Numbered from the stretch's first letter, positions 24,644-34,470 are shown. The stretch is 64,000 nucleotides of DNA from an uncultured Lacinutrix sp. (GCF_947500605.1 NZ_CANMSJ010000001.1:558001-622000), one strand, 5' to 3'. Notes: generated from the sequence alone by a model not told the origin. Numbers and translations: made by a program.

Positions 24644-25426
24644 TTAAGCCAAACTATTTATAAATTTAATACTCTGGATATTAAACGTTTCAGACTGGTC
24701 TACATTTACAACATGCCCACAATCTTCTATTACTAATAAAGTAGATTTAATGTGTTTAGCTACTATATTTCTTATAGATGGTAAAAACAGATGATCCTGC
24801 TCTCCCATAACATATAGGGTTGGTATTTTTATATCTTTAGCTCTAAAAAAACGTAATAATGGATTTATTTCCGATGTAAGTTTAAACCAACGTACAAACT
24901 CTTTTTGGTAAAGTTTTTTTGCTTCATTTACAAACAACGAACGTGACTTTTTATGGTTTTTACGTGGCATAATAATAAACGCAAAAAACTTATAAAGTAA
25001 CATATAAGGTACTACAGATTTAAAAACAACACCTAGTTTTATTAATACTTGAGAACGGAAATTCAATTTCATAATCGCGCCTCCCATAATCATACTCTGT
25101 ACACGTTCGGGATGCTTTTCAGCAAGATTTCGTATTAAAATTGTACCTAAAGAAATACCTACAAAATGGCTTTTTTCAATCTTTAAATGGTCTATAACTT
25201 CTACAATATCATTAGTAATAGAATCGAAAGTATATTTAGAATTAAATGCATCTTTTAGAGCTGGCTTTGAGTTACCATGACCTCTTAAATCTAAAACTAA
25301 AACATTAAACTGTGCACCAAAACTTCTTATTTGCTTAAACCAAATAGAAGAGCTTCCTCCTGCTCCGTGAACAAAAGTCACCCACTCTGTTGCTGTTTTA
25401 TGTAAATAAGTAGAATAGTTTATCAT
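24644..25426 (-). CDS. Alpha/beta hydrolase
   Basis: A 260-residue single-domain hydrolase. The oxyanion motif is HGAGG (about 19-23), the nucleophile elbow GISLG (about 94-98), the acid lies in GEQDHLF and the catalytic histidine in CGHVVNVD. It probably cleaves an ester or lactone, or acts as a bacillithiol- or cofactor-related hydrolase; the substrate is unknown. It begins nine bases after the cysteine desulfurase stops, on the same strand, so the two are co-transcribed. Confidence 0.85.
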   Translation of the reverse strand: MINYSTYLHKTATEWVTFVHGAGGSSSIWFKQIRSFGAQFNVLVLDLRGHGNSKPALKDAFNSKYTFDSITNDIVEVIDHLKIEKSHFVGISLGTILIRNLAEKHPERVQSMIMGGAIMKLNFRSQVLIKLGVVFKSVVPYMLLYKFFAFIIMPRKNHKKSRSLFVNEAKKLYQKEFVRWFKLTSEINPLLRFFRAKDIKIPTLYVMGEQDHLFLPSIRNIVAKHIKSTLLVIEDCGHVVNVDQSETFNIQSIKFINSLA

Positions 25427-25435
25427 AAAGCTAAA

Positions 25436-26575
25436 TTACATAAAGTCTTTTAAAACAGCTACAACATAATCAATTTCTGTTATAGTGTTATATTTACAAA
25501 ATGAAAACCTAAGAGAAGGCTTCTGCATATCGTCATCACATAGTATTTGCGACAATACATGAGAACCTTTACTACTACCACTTTGGCAAGCACTACCTCT
25601 AGAACAAGCAATACCTTTTAAGTCTAATTGAAATAGTAATATTGGTGCTTTTTCTGCTGCAATTGGTAAACAAACATTAACAACCGTGTATGTGCTTTTT
25701 TCTAAATCTCCCGAACTTCCATTAAAAATTGCTCCTGGAAAAGCTTCAGTTATAGACTTTATAAAATACTCTTTTAAAGAAGTGATATATGCACGTTCTT
25801 CGGTTAAATTAGCATAAGTTATTTTTAATGCTTCTTCCAAACCAACAATATTGTGTACCGATTCTGTTCCTGCTCTTGCACCACGCTCCTGCTCTCCACC
25901 AAAAATTAATGGTTTGATACCCGAGTGTTTTCTAATAAAAGCAAAACCAACACCTTTTGGTCCATGAAATTTATGTGCACTAACAGCTAAAAAATCAATG
26001 TTTATGTCTTGTAAATCTAATTCGTAATGTCCAACAGATTGTACAGTATCACTATGAAATAAAGCATTATTCGCTTTACATAATTCACCAACACGTTTAA
26101 TATCTAAAATGTTTCCAATCTCATTATTAACATGCATTAGGCTTACCATTTTCTTTTCTGGAGAAAGTAGTAACTCTTCAAGATGTGCATAATTTATATG
26201 TCCATCGTCTTCCAAATCTACAAACGCAATGTTTATACCATATTCAAGTTCTAATTGATTTACAGTATATAAAACAGCATGGTGTTCTATACGCGAAGTA
26301 ATAATTGTTTTTACACCCAAATCTCTAACAGCACTTCTAAGCGCAAGGTTATCTGCTTCTGTTCCTCCAGAAGTAAAAATAATCTCTGAAGCCGAACAAT
26401 TAAGTTGCTTTGCTACTGTTTTTCTAGCACTCTCAACCATAGATTTAGAGGTACGTCCAAAACTATGCGTAGAAGATGCATTACCATAGCACTCATGCAT
26501 AACTGTAGTCATTTTCTCTACAACTTCAGTTCTTATTTGCGTAGTTGCTGCACTATCAAAATATACTTGCTTCAT
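25436..26575 (-). CDS. Cysteine desulfurase (NifS/IscS-like)
   Basis: A 379-residue PLP enzyme that moves sulfur from cysteine to its own cysteine. The PLP lysine is in SAHKFHGPKG (about 203-212); the sulfur-carrying cysteine lies in the loop ACSRGSACQSGS (about 325-336). The short loop places it with IscS/NifS rather than SufS. FTSGGTEADN near 70 is the family's PLP-phosphate stretch. It may supply sulfur for iron-sulfur clusters or tRNA thiolation. Its first position in a two-gene operon with a hydrolase gives no further clue. Confidence 0.9.
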   Translation of the reverse strand: MKQVYFDSAATTQIRTEVVEKMTTVMHECYGNASSTHSFGRTSKSMVESARKTVAKQLNCSASEIIFTSGGTEADNLALRSAVRDLGVKTIITSRIEHHAVLYTVNQLELEYGINIAFVDLEDDGHINYAHLEELLLSPEKKMVSLMHVNNEIGNILDIKRVGELCKANNALFHSDTVQSVGHYELDLQDINIDFLAVSAHKFHGPKGVGFAFIRKHSGIKPLIFGGEQERGARAGTESVHNIVGLEEALKITYANLTEERAYITSLKEYFIKSITEAFPGAIFNGSSGDLEKSTYTVVNVCLPIAAEKAPILLFQLDLKGIACSRGSACQSGSSKGSHVLSQILCDDDMQKPSLRFSFCKYNTITEIDYVVAVLKDFM

Positions 26576-26716
26576 TTTTTTGGGAAAACTTTAATACTTA
26601 TTGCTAATCCTTGTAACTACTGATTTTTAAAAGGAAAAACAACCATTACAAGCCAACAAAAATAAGCCAAATAAAATTAATTACCATAAGCAGCGTTATC
26701 ATTTACGCAATTCTGT

Positions 26717-26724
26717 TATTTTTG
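26717..26724 (+). promoter_or_regulatory. -7 promoter element for the DG-rich lipoprotein
   Basis: TATTTTTG fits TAnnTTTG and ends 18 bases before the ATG at 26743. Confidence 0.45.
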
Positions 26725-26742
26725 TTGCATAATCTATAATAT

Positions 26743-27684
26743 ATGAGAATTATTTTTTCTTTTTTAGCCTTAGCTTTTCTTTTTACAAGTTGTGATGATG
26801 GTGATGTTATTACTGCTGAACTAAGTTTTGGAGATACTTTTGAAACCTGTGGTGATTTAGTTTGTTATAAAATAAAAACAGATCCAAGCGAAACGCTTTC
26901 TATAAAACTAAATACAACACTTGCCGATTTAATAGAAACAGAAACAGATCCTACTAATCCCTACTTAAAAGTTTTAGTAAACAATAATCCATCTTTTGCA
27001 ATTAGTTCTACAAACGTTTTTAATTACAGAACATATGCTAATACTGTTACAGACAATGTATTTTGTAGCGATATTCCTCCTTCTAATCTAGCCATTACAA
27101 ACGATTATACATCAGATGAAGGTGCTGCAACGTTTATCATAGAATTAATAGAAGATGATAATGATGGTATTCCTGCAGAATTTGAAGATTTAGATGGTGA
27201 CGGTGATTATTATAATGATGATACTGATGGTGATGGTATACCAAATTTTTTAGATGCTGACGATGATGGTGATAATGTATTAACAAAAACAGAAATTGAA
27301 TCTCAAACTATTACAACATTAGATGAACTAAACTTAGTTTTAAATACAGATGCTAATTTTGTAAATGGAGACAATCTCCCAAATTATTTAGACCCAGACG
27401 ATGATGCTGATGGTGTTTTAACAATAAATGAAGAAGGCTTTCTTACTCCAGACTTAGATCCTACAGATGATATTACAGATCCTAGTGTTGGTCCTGATTA
27501 TTTAAATCCTGATGTAAGTAGCAATGATGCAGGAACACTTTCGTATAGATCTCACACAATAAAACAAAGTTTTGTATTAGAACTAACGATTTCTAATATT
27601 ACTTTATCAATTTTATCACAAGACTTTATTGAGTTTGGGACTAAAACAACTACAAGTTCTAGAACTGTAACACCATCATTTTAA
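26743..27684 (+). CDS. Calcium-binding-type lipoprotein with DG repeats
   Basis: A 313-residue lipoprotein (lipobox FTSC, Cys about 17). After an N-terminal beta-rich region comes an Asp-rich stretch (about 140-245) built of DxDGD-type repeats such as DLDGDGD, DTDGDGIPN and DADDDGDN, resembling thrombospondin type 3 or EF-like calcium loops. Flavobacterial homologues often carry an FKBP isomerase domain downstream; none is seen here. Probably cell-surface. Function unknown. Confidence 0.72.
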   Translation: MRIIFSFLALAFLFTSCDDGDVITAELSFGDTFETCGDLVCYKIKTDPSETLSIKLNTTLADLIETETDPTNPYLKVLVNNNPSFAISSTNVFNYRTYANTVTDNVFCSDIPPSNLAITNDYTSDEGAATFIIELIEDDNDGIPAEFEDLDGDGDYYNDDTDGDGIPNFLDADDDGDNVLTKTEIESQTITTLDELNLVLNTDANFVNGDNLPNYLDPDDDADGVLTINEEGFLTPDLDPTDDITDPSVGPDYLNPDVSSNDAGTLSYRSHTIKQSFVLELTISNITLSILSQDFIEFGTKTTTSSRTVTPSF

Positions 27685-27687
27685 AAC

Positions 27688-28251
27688 TTAGTCGTGTGGT
27701 TTAATGTTTTGATAGATATAAACCTCTGTAGCTCCTTGTCCGTATTTTTTGTAATCGGCGTCGTAAAACTTCACGTTATTATAACGCTTAAAAAGGTACT
27801 CTAACTCCATTTTTAGTGTGCCTTCACCAACACCGTGAATAAATACAATTTTTTGTATTTTTTTTTGCATGGCGAACTCTAACTTATGTTTTGCTGTATC
27901 TAACTGAATTAGTTTTTTATCATGACTAGTCATGTTTCTTTCAGATTTCACCAAATGATGTAAATGCAAATCGACTTCCATTGTTGGCTGAAAGCGTTCT
28001 TTAGGTTTTACTTTAGGTAGTGTTCTTTTTTTATTCGATTCTTTTTCTGAAAGCACTTGATTTATACTCTTACTACTAAAAGCGCTTTTTCTAAGACTAT
28101 CGCCTTCTTTTTTAACAATTTCATGAGCACTAAAAGACAACTCAAAACCATCTTGATCTTCAATTGTAATTTCAGAATTTGAAATTTTTATAACCACACC
28201 AGAAAGTGCTTCGTCTAAAACATATACGTAATCACCAATTTTAAAGCTCAT
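27688..28251 (-). CDS. Smr-domain DNA-binding/nuclease protein (DUF2027)
   Basis: A 187-residue protein with a short N-terminal beta-barrel-like part (GDYVYVLDEALSG) and a C-terminal Smr domain marked by DLHLHHL (about 105-111) and FIHGVGEGTL (about 145-154), the loop that gives the family its endonuclease-like or RNA-cleaving function. It lacks a MutS2 motor. The stop overlaps the start of the small membrane gene upstream by four bases (ATGA-type). Confidence 0.82.
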   Translation of the reverse strand: MSFKIGDYVYVLDEALSGVVIKISNSEITIEDQDGFELSFSAHEIVKKEGDSLRKSAFSSKSINQVLSEKESNKKRTLPKVKPKERFQPTMEVDLHLHHLVKSERNMTSHDKKLIQLDTAKHKLEFAMQKKIQKIVFIHGVGEGTLKMELEYLFKRYNNVKFYDADYKKYGQGATEVYIYQNIKPHD

Positions 28252-28451
28252 TCTTCTTCGTCTTTAATTTCATAATCATTTTTAGGTTTATTACTTGATA
28301 GTTTAGCATTAAGCATAAACAAACCAGACATTAAAGTAAAAATCCCTAAAACCAAAAGTAAAACACTCTGGTTTTCGTTCGCATTAACATAAATAGCAAT
28401 GCTTCCTCCTAATAAAATAAGCAAATAGCTTATGGTGTTTTTATGTTTCAT
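28248..28451 (-). CDS. Small two-helix membrane protein
   Basis: A 67-residue protein with helices at about 7-24 and 31-50, then a polar tail. It overlaps the Smr gene by four bases and is therefore probably translated with it. I do not recognise a family. Confidence 0.65.
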   Translation of the reverse strand: MKHKNTISYLLILLGGSIAIYVNANENQSVLLLVLGIFTLMSGLFMLNAKLSSNKPKNDYEIKDEEE

Positions 28452-28573
28452 TTATATATAAAAAAGCAAATATAAACGTTTTCTATAGGAACAAATTGAA
28501 TGATTTAAAATAAATACGATAAAACGACACTAAAATACTATGAAAATCAACACGTTAACTACATATAATTTTT

Positions 28574-28581
28574 TATATTTG
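28574..28581 (+). promoter_or_regulatory. -7 promoter element for T9SS protein
   Basis: TATATTTG matches TAnnTTTG exactly, 46 bases before the ATG at 28628. Confidence 0.5.
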
Positions 28582-28627
28582 CATAAGCTCCACATTAAAC
28601 CTAGTAGTAACCCAAATTAAGAACACT

Positions 28628-30478
28628 ATGAAAACCTACCTTAACACCTTTCTCCTATGCTTTTTATGTAGCTATAGCTTTGCACAACTTTCTGTTAGAA
28701 ATAACGCTTACGTATTTATAAAAGATGCTTTTGTATATGTTGAAGACGATGTAAAACTAGAAGAAGCTACCACAAGAATTTATCTTAGAGATGAAGCACA
28801 ATTATTACAAGGAACAGGATCGACTGGTAATTCTGGCGTTGGTAAGCTAAGTGTTTATCAAGAAGGAACCGTTAATAATTATGCCTATAACTATTGGGCT
28901 TCGCCTGTTGGTGAAATTAGTGTAAACGATAATATAAACAGAGATTTTATAATTGGAGATGTTTTAAACGATGCTACTGGATTAATCTCTAGCCTTCCTA
29001 TAACATTAGGCACATCTTATGATGGTACAGCTTCTCCTTTAACAATTTCTCAGCATTGGCTTTATGGTTATAGCCCTGGTGCTACATATAGCGATTGGGA
29101 TTATATAGGAGCGGGAGCACCTTTAAAACCTGGTTATGGTTTTAGTATGAAAGGCTCTACAGGTTCTACAAGCCAACAATACGATTTTAGAGGTAAACCA
29201 AATTCTGGAAATATAACTGTTGATGTTATTGCAACGCAATTTACTTTAGCAGGAAATCCTTATCCATCTGCTTTAGATACTTATGCATTTATTCACGATA
29301 CAGATAATTCTTCAAAAATGTTAGGAAGTTTATTGTTTTGGGAACAAGATCCAACTGTAAACTCGCATAATCTTTCGGCTTATGTTGGTGGTTATGCAAC
29401 TTACACTGTTGCAGATATTGGATCAGGTACTCTTCTAGGAACTTATGTGCCTGCTACATTTCAAACACTTGGTAATGATGGATTTCCTGCTTCTGGAGCT
29501 GGTACAGTAAGTGACCCATCTAAGAAAGTAAAACGTTATTTACCAATTGGGCAAGGTTTTATGATTGAAGGCGATCCTGGAATTACAGGAACACAATCTG
29601 TGACTTTCAAAAATTCACACCGTGCATTTGCTAAAGAATCTGGTACAGAAAGTGAATTTTTTAGAACTTCTAGTTCTAGCTCTAGTTCTAGTTCTAGCTC
29701 TAGCTCTAGTACTGTTTCTAACGTTACAGAAAATACTTTTAATGATATACAGTATAATACGGAGGGATTTCAAGTACTACCTCAGAGTGAAGATTTAAGA
29801 CGTTTTAGACTAAATGTTGATTTTAATAATGAAATTACAAGACAATTAGTACATAACTTTGTTCCTTCGGCTACAACCGGATTCGATTATGGTTTAGAAA
29901 CTAACAATAGTTCGCCTAATGGTAGAGATGCTTATTTTATAGATGCAACAACAATGGCTTACATTGCACAAGCAAATGTATATGATATTGATTTAAAAAT
30001 ACCTTTAGTAGTTACTATAGATGCAGATATGCCTTTGCGTGTAAGAATTTACGATGTACAGAATTTTAATGACGAACCTATTTACCTACACGATAAAGTA
30101 ACAGACATTTATTATGATTTAACAGTATTAGATTATAATACAAATCTAGATACAGGAACTTACACCGATCGTTTTGAGATTACTTTTGTAGGAACTACAG
30201 AAACACTATCTACAGATGAATTTACAGATTCAAATTTTATGGTATTTCAAAACAATACAATCTCACAATTAGTAGTTGCAAACCCAAATTCTTTAACAGT
30301 AAAATCTGTATCGTTAACAGATATTAGTGGCAGACAGATTTTTAAGAAAGTAAATTTAAGTAATACTTCACGTCACGAATTTTCTACTAGAAACTTAAGC
30401 GATGGTGTTTATATAGCAACTGTAACTTTAGAAAACAATAATCTAATAAGTAAAAAAGTAGTTATTGCTAACAAATAA
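28628..30478 (+). CDS. T9SS-secreted protein with serine linker
   Basis: A 616-residue exported protein: signal peptide ending CSYSFAQ (about residue 20), an N-terminal region with a hyalin- or adhesin-like beta structure, a run of 14 serines at about 348-361, a second beta-rich region and a C-terminal T9SS type A sorting domain (NPNSLTVKSVSLTDISGRQ and the end SDGVYIATV). The sorting domain sends it across the outer membrane to the cell surface. Enzymatic motifs are absent; an adhesin or matrix role is an inference. The serine run comes from a TCTAG(T/C) repeat. Confidence 0.85.
   Translation: MKTYLNTFLLCFLCSYSFAQLSVRNNAYVFIKDAFVYVEDDVKLEEATTRIYLRDEAQLLQGTGSTGNSGVGKLSVYQEGTVNNYAYNYWASPVGEISVNDNINRDFIIGDVLNDATGLISSLPITLGTSYDGTASPLTISQHWLYGYSPGATYSDWDYIGAGAPLKPGYGFSMKGSTGSTSQQYDFRGKPNSGNITVDVIATQFTLAGNPYPSALDTYAFIHDTDNSSKMLGSLLFWEQDPTVNSHNLSAYVGGYATYTVADIGSGTLLGTYVPATFQTLGNDGFPASGAGTVSDPSKKVKRYLPIGQGFMIEGDPGITGTQSVTFKNSHRAFAKESGTESEFFRTSSSSSSSSSSSSSSTVSNVTENTFNDIQYNTEGFQVLPQSEDLRRFRLNVDFNNEITRQLVHNFVPSATTGFDYGLETNNSSPNGRDAYFIDATTMAYIAQANVYDIDLKIPLVVTIDADMPLRVRIYDVQNFNDEPIYLHDKVTDIYYDLTVLDYNTNLDTGTYTDRFEITFVGTTETLSTDEFTDSNFMVFQNNTISQLVVANPNSLTVKSVSLTDISGRQIFKKVNLSNTSRHEFSTRNLSDGVYIATVTLENNNLISKKVVIANK
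29669..29710 (+). repeat. Tandem hexamer TCTAG(T/C), seven copies
   Basis: Seven perfect copies of TCTAGY inside the T9SS gene (TCTAGT or TCTAGC) encode 14 serines through alternating TCT and AGY codons. Because one unit is two codons, any gain or loss of copies keeps the reading frame. Confidence 0.9.
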
Positions 30479-30497
30479 GCTGATAACTCAAAAAATA

Positions 30498-30530
30498 AAA
30501 AGCTGCTATTTAAATAGCAGCTTTTTTTAT
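30498..30530 (+). terminator. Terminator after T9SS gene
   Basis: A perfect inverted repeat, AGCTGCTATTT with AAATAGCAGCT, followed by seven T residues. Confidence 0.88.
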
Positions 30531-30553
30531 GAATATTATTTACATTTGCCTGT

Positions 30554-30841
30554 ATGATGATATTACAAGAACAATACATGTTACCTTGCTTAAACAAAAG
30601 ACTATTTGGTTTTGATTGTATGGGTTGTGGTTTGCAACGTAGCCTTTCTTTTTTGTATCATGGAGAGTTTGTAGCTGCTTTTAAAATGTATCCAGCTATT
30701 TACACACTTATTCCTTTAGCACTAATAATATTAACCTCTTTTTTTTATAAATTTAAACATATAAATAAAATTATTAATGGACTCGCAATAGCTTCCGTTT
30801 TAATTATTATTATTAGTTTTATAGTCAAGAAATTAATTTAA
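30554..30841 (+). CDS. DUF2752 membrane protein
   Basis: A 95-residue protein with the family's CMGCGLQRS motif (about 22-30; cysteine pair plus Arg) and two membrane helices (about 48-65 and 72-92). DUF2752 proteins are small, common in Bacteroidota, and of unknown function. It precedes the CCC-motif protein by 13 bases and is probably in one operon with it. Confidence 0.82.
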   Translation: MMILQEQYMLPCLNKRLFGFDCMGCGLQRSLSFLYHGEFVAAFKMYPAIYTLIPLALIILTSFFYKFKHINKIINGLAIASVLIIIISFIVKKLI

Positions 30842-30854
30842 AAAACCAACAAAA

Positions 30855-31199
30855 ATGGAACAACAAAAACTACCAAACGCATTAATAAGTATTATTTTAG
30901 GAATAACATCTTTTATTGGTTGCTGCTGTACAAGTGGATTTGGAGGTATCGTTTTATCTGGTATTGCTCTATTTTTAGCAAAAAAGGATGAAAAGAAATA
31001 CCTTGAAAACCCAGAGAATTATAGTAATTATGGACAAGTAAAAACAGCTAAAATTATTGCAATCATTGGATTGATTTTAGGAGTAATTACAGCTGGTGCG
31101 TATCTATATTTAGTTTCAACAGGTCAATTAGATGAGCTTAGAGAAAACTATATGGAGATGTTATCAGAAATGCAAGAAGCACAGCCTGCTGCAGAGTAA
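30855..31199 (+). CDS. CCC-motif membrane protein
   Basis: A 114-residue protein with two helices flanking a triple-cysteine segment GCCCTSGF (about 22-29) and a second helix at about 72-92, then a tail rich in Glu. The arrangement is the flavobacterial CCC-motif membrane protein family (DUF4190-like). The acidic tail is cytoplasmic or periplasmic depending on topology. Function unknown. Confidence 0.8.
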   Translation: MEQQKLPNALISIILGITSFIGCCCTSGFGGIVLSGIALFLAKKDEKKYLENPENYSNYGQVKTAKIIAIIGLILGVITAGAYLYLVSTGQLDELRENYMEMLSEMQEAQPAAE

Positions 31200-31218
31200 A
31201 TAAAACATTGTTAAAATA

Positions 31219-31254
31219 AAAAAGCCTTTCAAAATTATTTTGAAAGGCTTTTTC
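31219..31254. terminator. Bidirectional terminator before rocD 3' end
   Basis: Stem AAGCCTTTCAAAA with TTTTGAAAGGCTT, A-tract before and T-run after; it can stop both converging genes. Confidence 0.85.
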
Positions 31255-31296
31255 TATTCTATTAGTTAACCTTATTAGCTAACTGTATTGACAATT

Positions 31297-32577
31297 CTAC
31301 TTTTCAAATTGTTTTAATGTCTTTGTTATAATAGACACACAATCTAATAATTGCTCTTTAGTCATAACTAAAGGTGGAGCAAAACGTATAATGTTTCCAT
31401 GTGTAGGTTTCGCTAATAGGCCATTATCTCTTAAAGCCATACAAATATTCCAAGCGGTATCGCTATCTTCTGTATCGTTAATTAAAATAGCATTTAATAA
31501 ACCTTTACCTCTTACACCATTTACAATATTTGAAGTTTCGATAAATTTAGCTAATTCTGCCCTAAATAATTCTCCTAAAACTTGAGCATTTTCAGCAAGG
31601 TTTTCGTCTTTAATTACTTCTAAAGCAGCCATAGCAATAGCAGCTGCAACAGGATTACCTCCAAATGTACTACCGTGGTTTCCTGGTTTAATAACATCCA
31701 TAATAGCATTATTAGCTAAAACAGCAGACACAGGATATGCACCTCCAGATAAAGCTTTACCTAAAATAAGGATATCTGCTTTAACTTCTGGTGTTCCAGA
31801 ACAATGTTTATCTTCACATGTACAATTTCCACAAGTTGCTAATAAACGACCTGTTCTTGCAATTCCTGTTTGTACTTCATCTGCAATAAATAAAACGTTA
31901 TACTTTTCGCATAATGCTTTAGCTGCTGCTAGATAACCTTCCGTTGGTACATAAACACCAGCTTCTCCTTGAATAGGTTCTACTAAAAATCCAGCAATAT
32001 TATTATTACTAGAAAGTGCTTCTTCTAAAGCTTTAAGGTTATTGTACTCAATTTTTATAAATCCTTTTGTGTAAGGACCAAAGTTTTTTCTTGCAACAGG
32101 ATCGTTAGAAAAAGAGATAATTGTAGTTGTTCTTCCATGGAAGTTATTTTCACAAACAATTATTTCAGCTTCATTTTCATCAATTCCTTTTACTTCGTAA
32201 GCCCATTTTCTACATAGTTTTAAAGCTGTCTCTACAGCTTCTGCACCTGTATTCATTGGTAATAACTTATCGAAACCAAAAGTTTCTGTAGCGTACTTTT
32301 CAAACTTACCTAACATATCGTTATAAAACGCACGAGAAGTTAAGGTTAATGTTTTTGCTTGATTTGTCATTGCCTCAATAATTCTTGGATGACAATGTCC
32401 TTGGTTTACTGCAGAATAAGCCGAAAGGAAATCGTAATACTTTTTTCCTTCTACATCCCAAACATAAACGCCTTCTCCTCTACTTAATACTACTGGAAGC
32501 GGATGGTAATTATGTGCTCCATACTTGTTCTCTAAATCCATCGCTTGTTGCGATGTTAATTGTTCTAAAACTGCCAT
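31297..32577 (-). CDS. rocD: Ornithine aminotransferase (ornithine-oxo-acid)
   Basis: A 426-residue class III PLP aminotransferase that converts ornithine and 2-oxoglutarate to glutamate semialdehyde and glutamate, linking arginine and proline pathways. The PLP lysine is in LGKALSGG (about residue 275), and [10 protein letters not shown] and EPIQGEAG are family stretches. A cysteine cluster [11 protein letters not shown] (about residues 247-257) sits in a loop between the RTGRL and GKALSGG motifs. Its function and metal binding are unknown. The N-terminus agrees with the family. Confidence 0.92.
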   Translation of the reverse strand: MAVLEQLTSQQAMDLENKYGAHNYHPLPVVLSRGEGVYVWDVEGKKYYDFLSAYSAVNQGHCHPRIIEAMTNQAKTLTLTSRAFYNDMLGKFEKYATETFGFDKLLPMNTGAEAVETALKLCRKWAYEVKGIDENEAEIIVCENNFHGRTTTIISFSNDPVARKNFGPYTKGFIKIEYNNLKALEEALSSNNNIAGFLVEPIQGEAGVYVPTEGYLAAAKALCEKYNVLFIADEVQTGIARTGRLLATCGNCTCEDKHCSGTPEVKADILILGKALSGGAYPVSAVLANNAIMDVIKPGNHGSTFGGNPVAAAIAMAALEVIKDENLAENAQVLGELFRAELAKFIETSNIVNGVRGKGLLNAILINDTEDSDTAWNICMALRDNGLLAKPTHGNIIRFAPPLVMTKEQLLDCVSIITKTLKQFEK

Positions 32578-32999
32578 TTTAAATGTGTTTAATTAATGAA
32601 TAAAATATCCATTCCTTATCTACCTTTATCCTTTCGAAGAGTCGAAAATTCAGCGTGGGAAAGAAATCATCCCTAAGACCCGCAAATTACTAAATAATTG
32701 TTGCTTCTTAAAATGTTATTTTGAAATTTTTACGAACAAAATACTGCTAAGAATTTTAGATCTTTTAATCCATTTAAAAAGTAGTCTTTATCCTTACTCT
32801 ATTAATTTATAACATCATAACATCAATAACATTTCATCTTTTTAGTAAATTAAATTGTTCACTTTTTCTTCTTAAAACCTCAATAATAATGGACGTTACA
32901 AAGCGAATAAAGAACTAGGATATTATTTTTATTTTTAAGTTCTTTAAAAAACTTCATTTTACATTCATTTTATTTATTCCTATTAGTATTTTTGCATCT
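32578..32999. other. Intergenic region between rocD and rlmD
   Basis: This 422-base gap between divergent genes holds no ORF I would call. It contains an inverted repeat TTTCGA-AGAG-TCGAAA at 32632-32647 near rocD, and the rlmD -7 element at its right end. I see nothing else clearly structured. Confidence 0.5.
32987..32994 (+). promoter_or_regulatory. -7 promoter element for rlmD
   Basis: TATTTTTG matches TAnnTTTG. Its last G is six bases before the A of the rlmD ATG at 33000, so transcription would start at or next to the start codon (a leaderless mRNA). Confidence 0.55.
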
Positions 33000-34412
33000 A
33001 TGGCAAGAAAGAATAAAAGAAAGCAAGTTTTTACAGAAGTTGAAGTTTTTGATACTGCAGCAAAAGGAAAATCGGTTGCAAAAGCACCAGATGGAAAAGT
33101 GATTTTTCTACCAAATGCAGTACCTGGAGATGTTGTAGATGTGCAAACATTTAAAAAGCGTAAAGCATATTACGAAGGTAAGGCAACTGTATTTCATACT
33201 TTAAGTGATAAAAGAACAGAACCTGCTTGCGAGCATTACGGAGTTTGTGGTGGTTGTAAGTGGCAAGATATGGCTTACGAGCATCAGTTATATTACAAGC
33301 AAAAAGAAGTTACCAATAATTTAATTAGAATTGGACATATAGAATTGCCAGAAATAACACCTATAAAAGCAGCTGCAGAACAGTACTTTTATAGAAATAA
33401 AATGGAATTCTCTTTTAGTGATAGCCGTTGGTTAACACTAGACGAAATACAAAGTGACGAAGATTTAGGAGATAGAAATGCTTTAGGTTTTCATATTCCT
33501 GGAATGTGGGATAAAATATTGGATGTAAAAAAATGTCATTTACAAGCAGATCCATCGAATGCTATTAGAAATGAAATCAAGAATTTTGCTTTAGCAAATG
33601 GACTTGAATTTTTTAATACTAGAAACCAAACTGGATTGTTACGTACTTTAATGTTACGTACATCTTCAACTGGAGATATAATGGTATTGGTTCAGTTTTT
33701 TAAAGACGATAAAGAAAAACGTGAGTTATTATTAAACCATGTATCTGAAGTTTTTCCAGAGATAACATCATTACAATACGTTGTTAACGAAAAAGCAAAC
33801 GACACTATTTACGATCAAGATGTGATTTGCTATAAAGGACAAGACCACATTTTTGAAGAAATGGAAGGTTTAAAATTCAAGATTAATGCTAAGTCTTTTT
33901 ACCAAACAAATTCTGCACAAGCATTCGAGTTATACAAGCTTACACGTGAATTTGCTGGATTAAAAGGAGACGAACTGGTTTATGATTTATATACAGGAAC
34001 AGGAACTATAGCGCAATTTGTTGCTAAACAAGCAAAAAAGGTTGTTGGTGTAGAATCTGTACCAGATGCAATTACTGCTGCTAAAGAAAACGCACAATTT
34101 AATGGCATAGATAACGTTGAGTTTTATGTTGGTGATATGAAAAACGTTTTTAACGAAGCGTTTATTAAAACACATGGCCAGCCAGATGTTATTATTACAG
34201 ATCCACCAAGAGATGGTATGCACAAAGACGTTGTTAAACAAATATTAAACGTTGCGCCACAAAAAGTAGTTTATGTAAGTTGCAATAGTGCTACACAAGC
34301 TAGAGACTTAGAATTAATGGATGCTGTGTATAAAGTGACAAAAACGCAGGCTGTAGATATGTTTCCACAAACGCACCATGTAGAAAATATTGTACTTTTA
34401 GAAAAACGTTAG
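33000..34412 (+). CDS. rlmD: 23S rRNA (uracil-1939 C5) methyltransferase
   Basis: A 470-residue TrmA/RlmD family enzyme. An N-terminal TRAM domain (about 10-70) is followed by the iron-sulfur cysteines in CEHYGVCGGC (about 75-84), a central domain, and the SAM domain with LYTGTGTIAQF (about 331-341), DPPRDGM and the catalytic cysteine in YVSCNSATQ (about 428). It methylates U1939 of 23S rRNA. A very short or absent 5' leader is predicted. Confidence 0.9.
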   Translation: MARKNKRKQVFTEVEVFDTAAKGKSVAKAPDGKVIFLPNAVPGDVVDVQTFKKRKAYYEGKATVFHTLSDKRTEPACEHYGVCGGCKWQDMAYEHQLYYKQKEVTNNLIRIGHIELPEITPIKAAAEQYFYRNKMEFSFSDSRWLTLDEIQSDEDLGDRNALGFHIPGMWDKILDVKKCHLQADPSNAIRNEIKNFALANGLEFFNTRNQTGLLRTLMLRTSSTGDIMVLVQFFKDDKEKRELLLNHVSEVFPEITSLQYVVNEKANDTIYDQDVICYKGQDHIFEEMEGLKFKINAKSFYQTNSAQAFELYKLTREFAGLKGDELVYDLYTGTGTIAQFVAKQAKKVVGVESVPDAITAAKENAQFNGIDNVEFYVGDMKNVFNEAFIKTHGQPDVIITDPPRDGMHKDVVKQILNVAPQKVVYVSCNSATQARDLELMDAVYKVTKTQAVDMFPQTHHVENIVLLEKR

Positions 34413-34447
34413 GTTTTCTACTTTGCTAAAGAGTTAATAATAAATAA

Positions 34448-34470
34448 GATTACCGCTTTCGCGGAAAGTA
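34448..34470. repeat. Palindromic element (family A), before DUF6452 gene
   Basis: AGATT-like edge then CCGC-TTTC-GCGG (34453-34464) and GAAAG; the same layout as the copies at 37453, 38892, 39024, 51384, 51415 and 52949. It ends four bases before the ATG at 34474. Confidence 0.6.

Noticed and set aside
24644-26575. The hydrolase and cysteine desulfurase as part of a sulfur-transfer system.
   Set aside because: No SufE, IscU or other partner is near, and the hydrolase has no sulfur-related motif; co-transcription alone is not enough.
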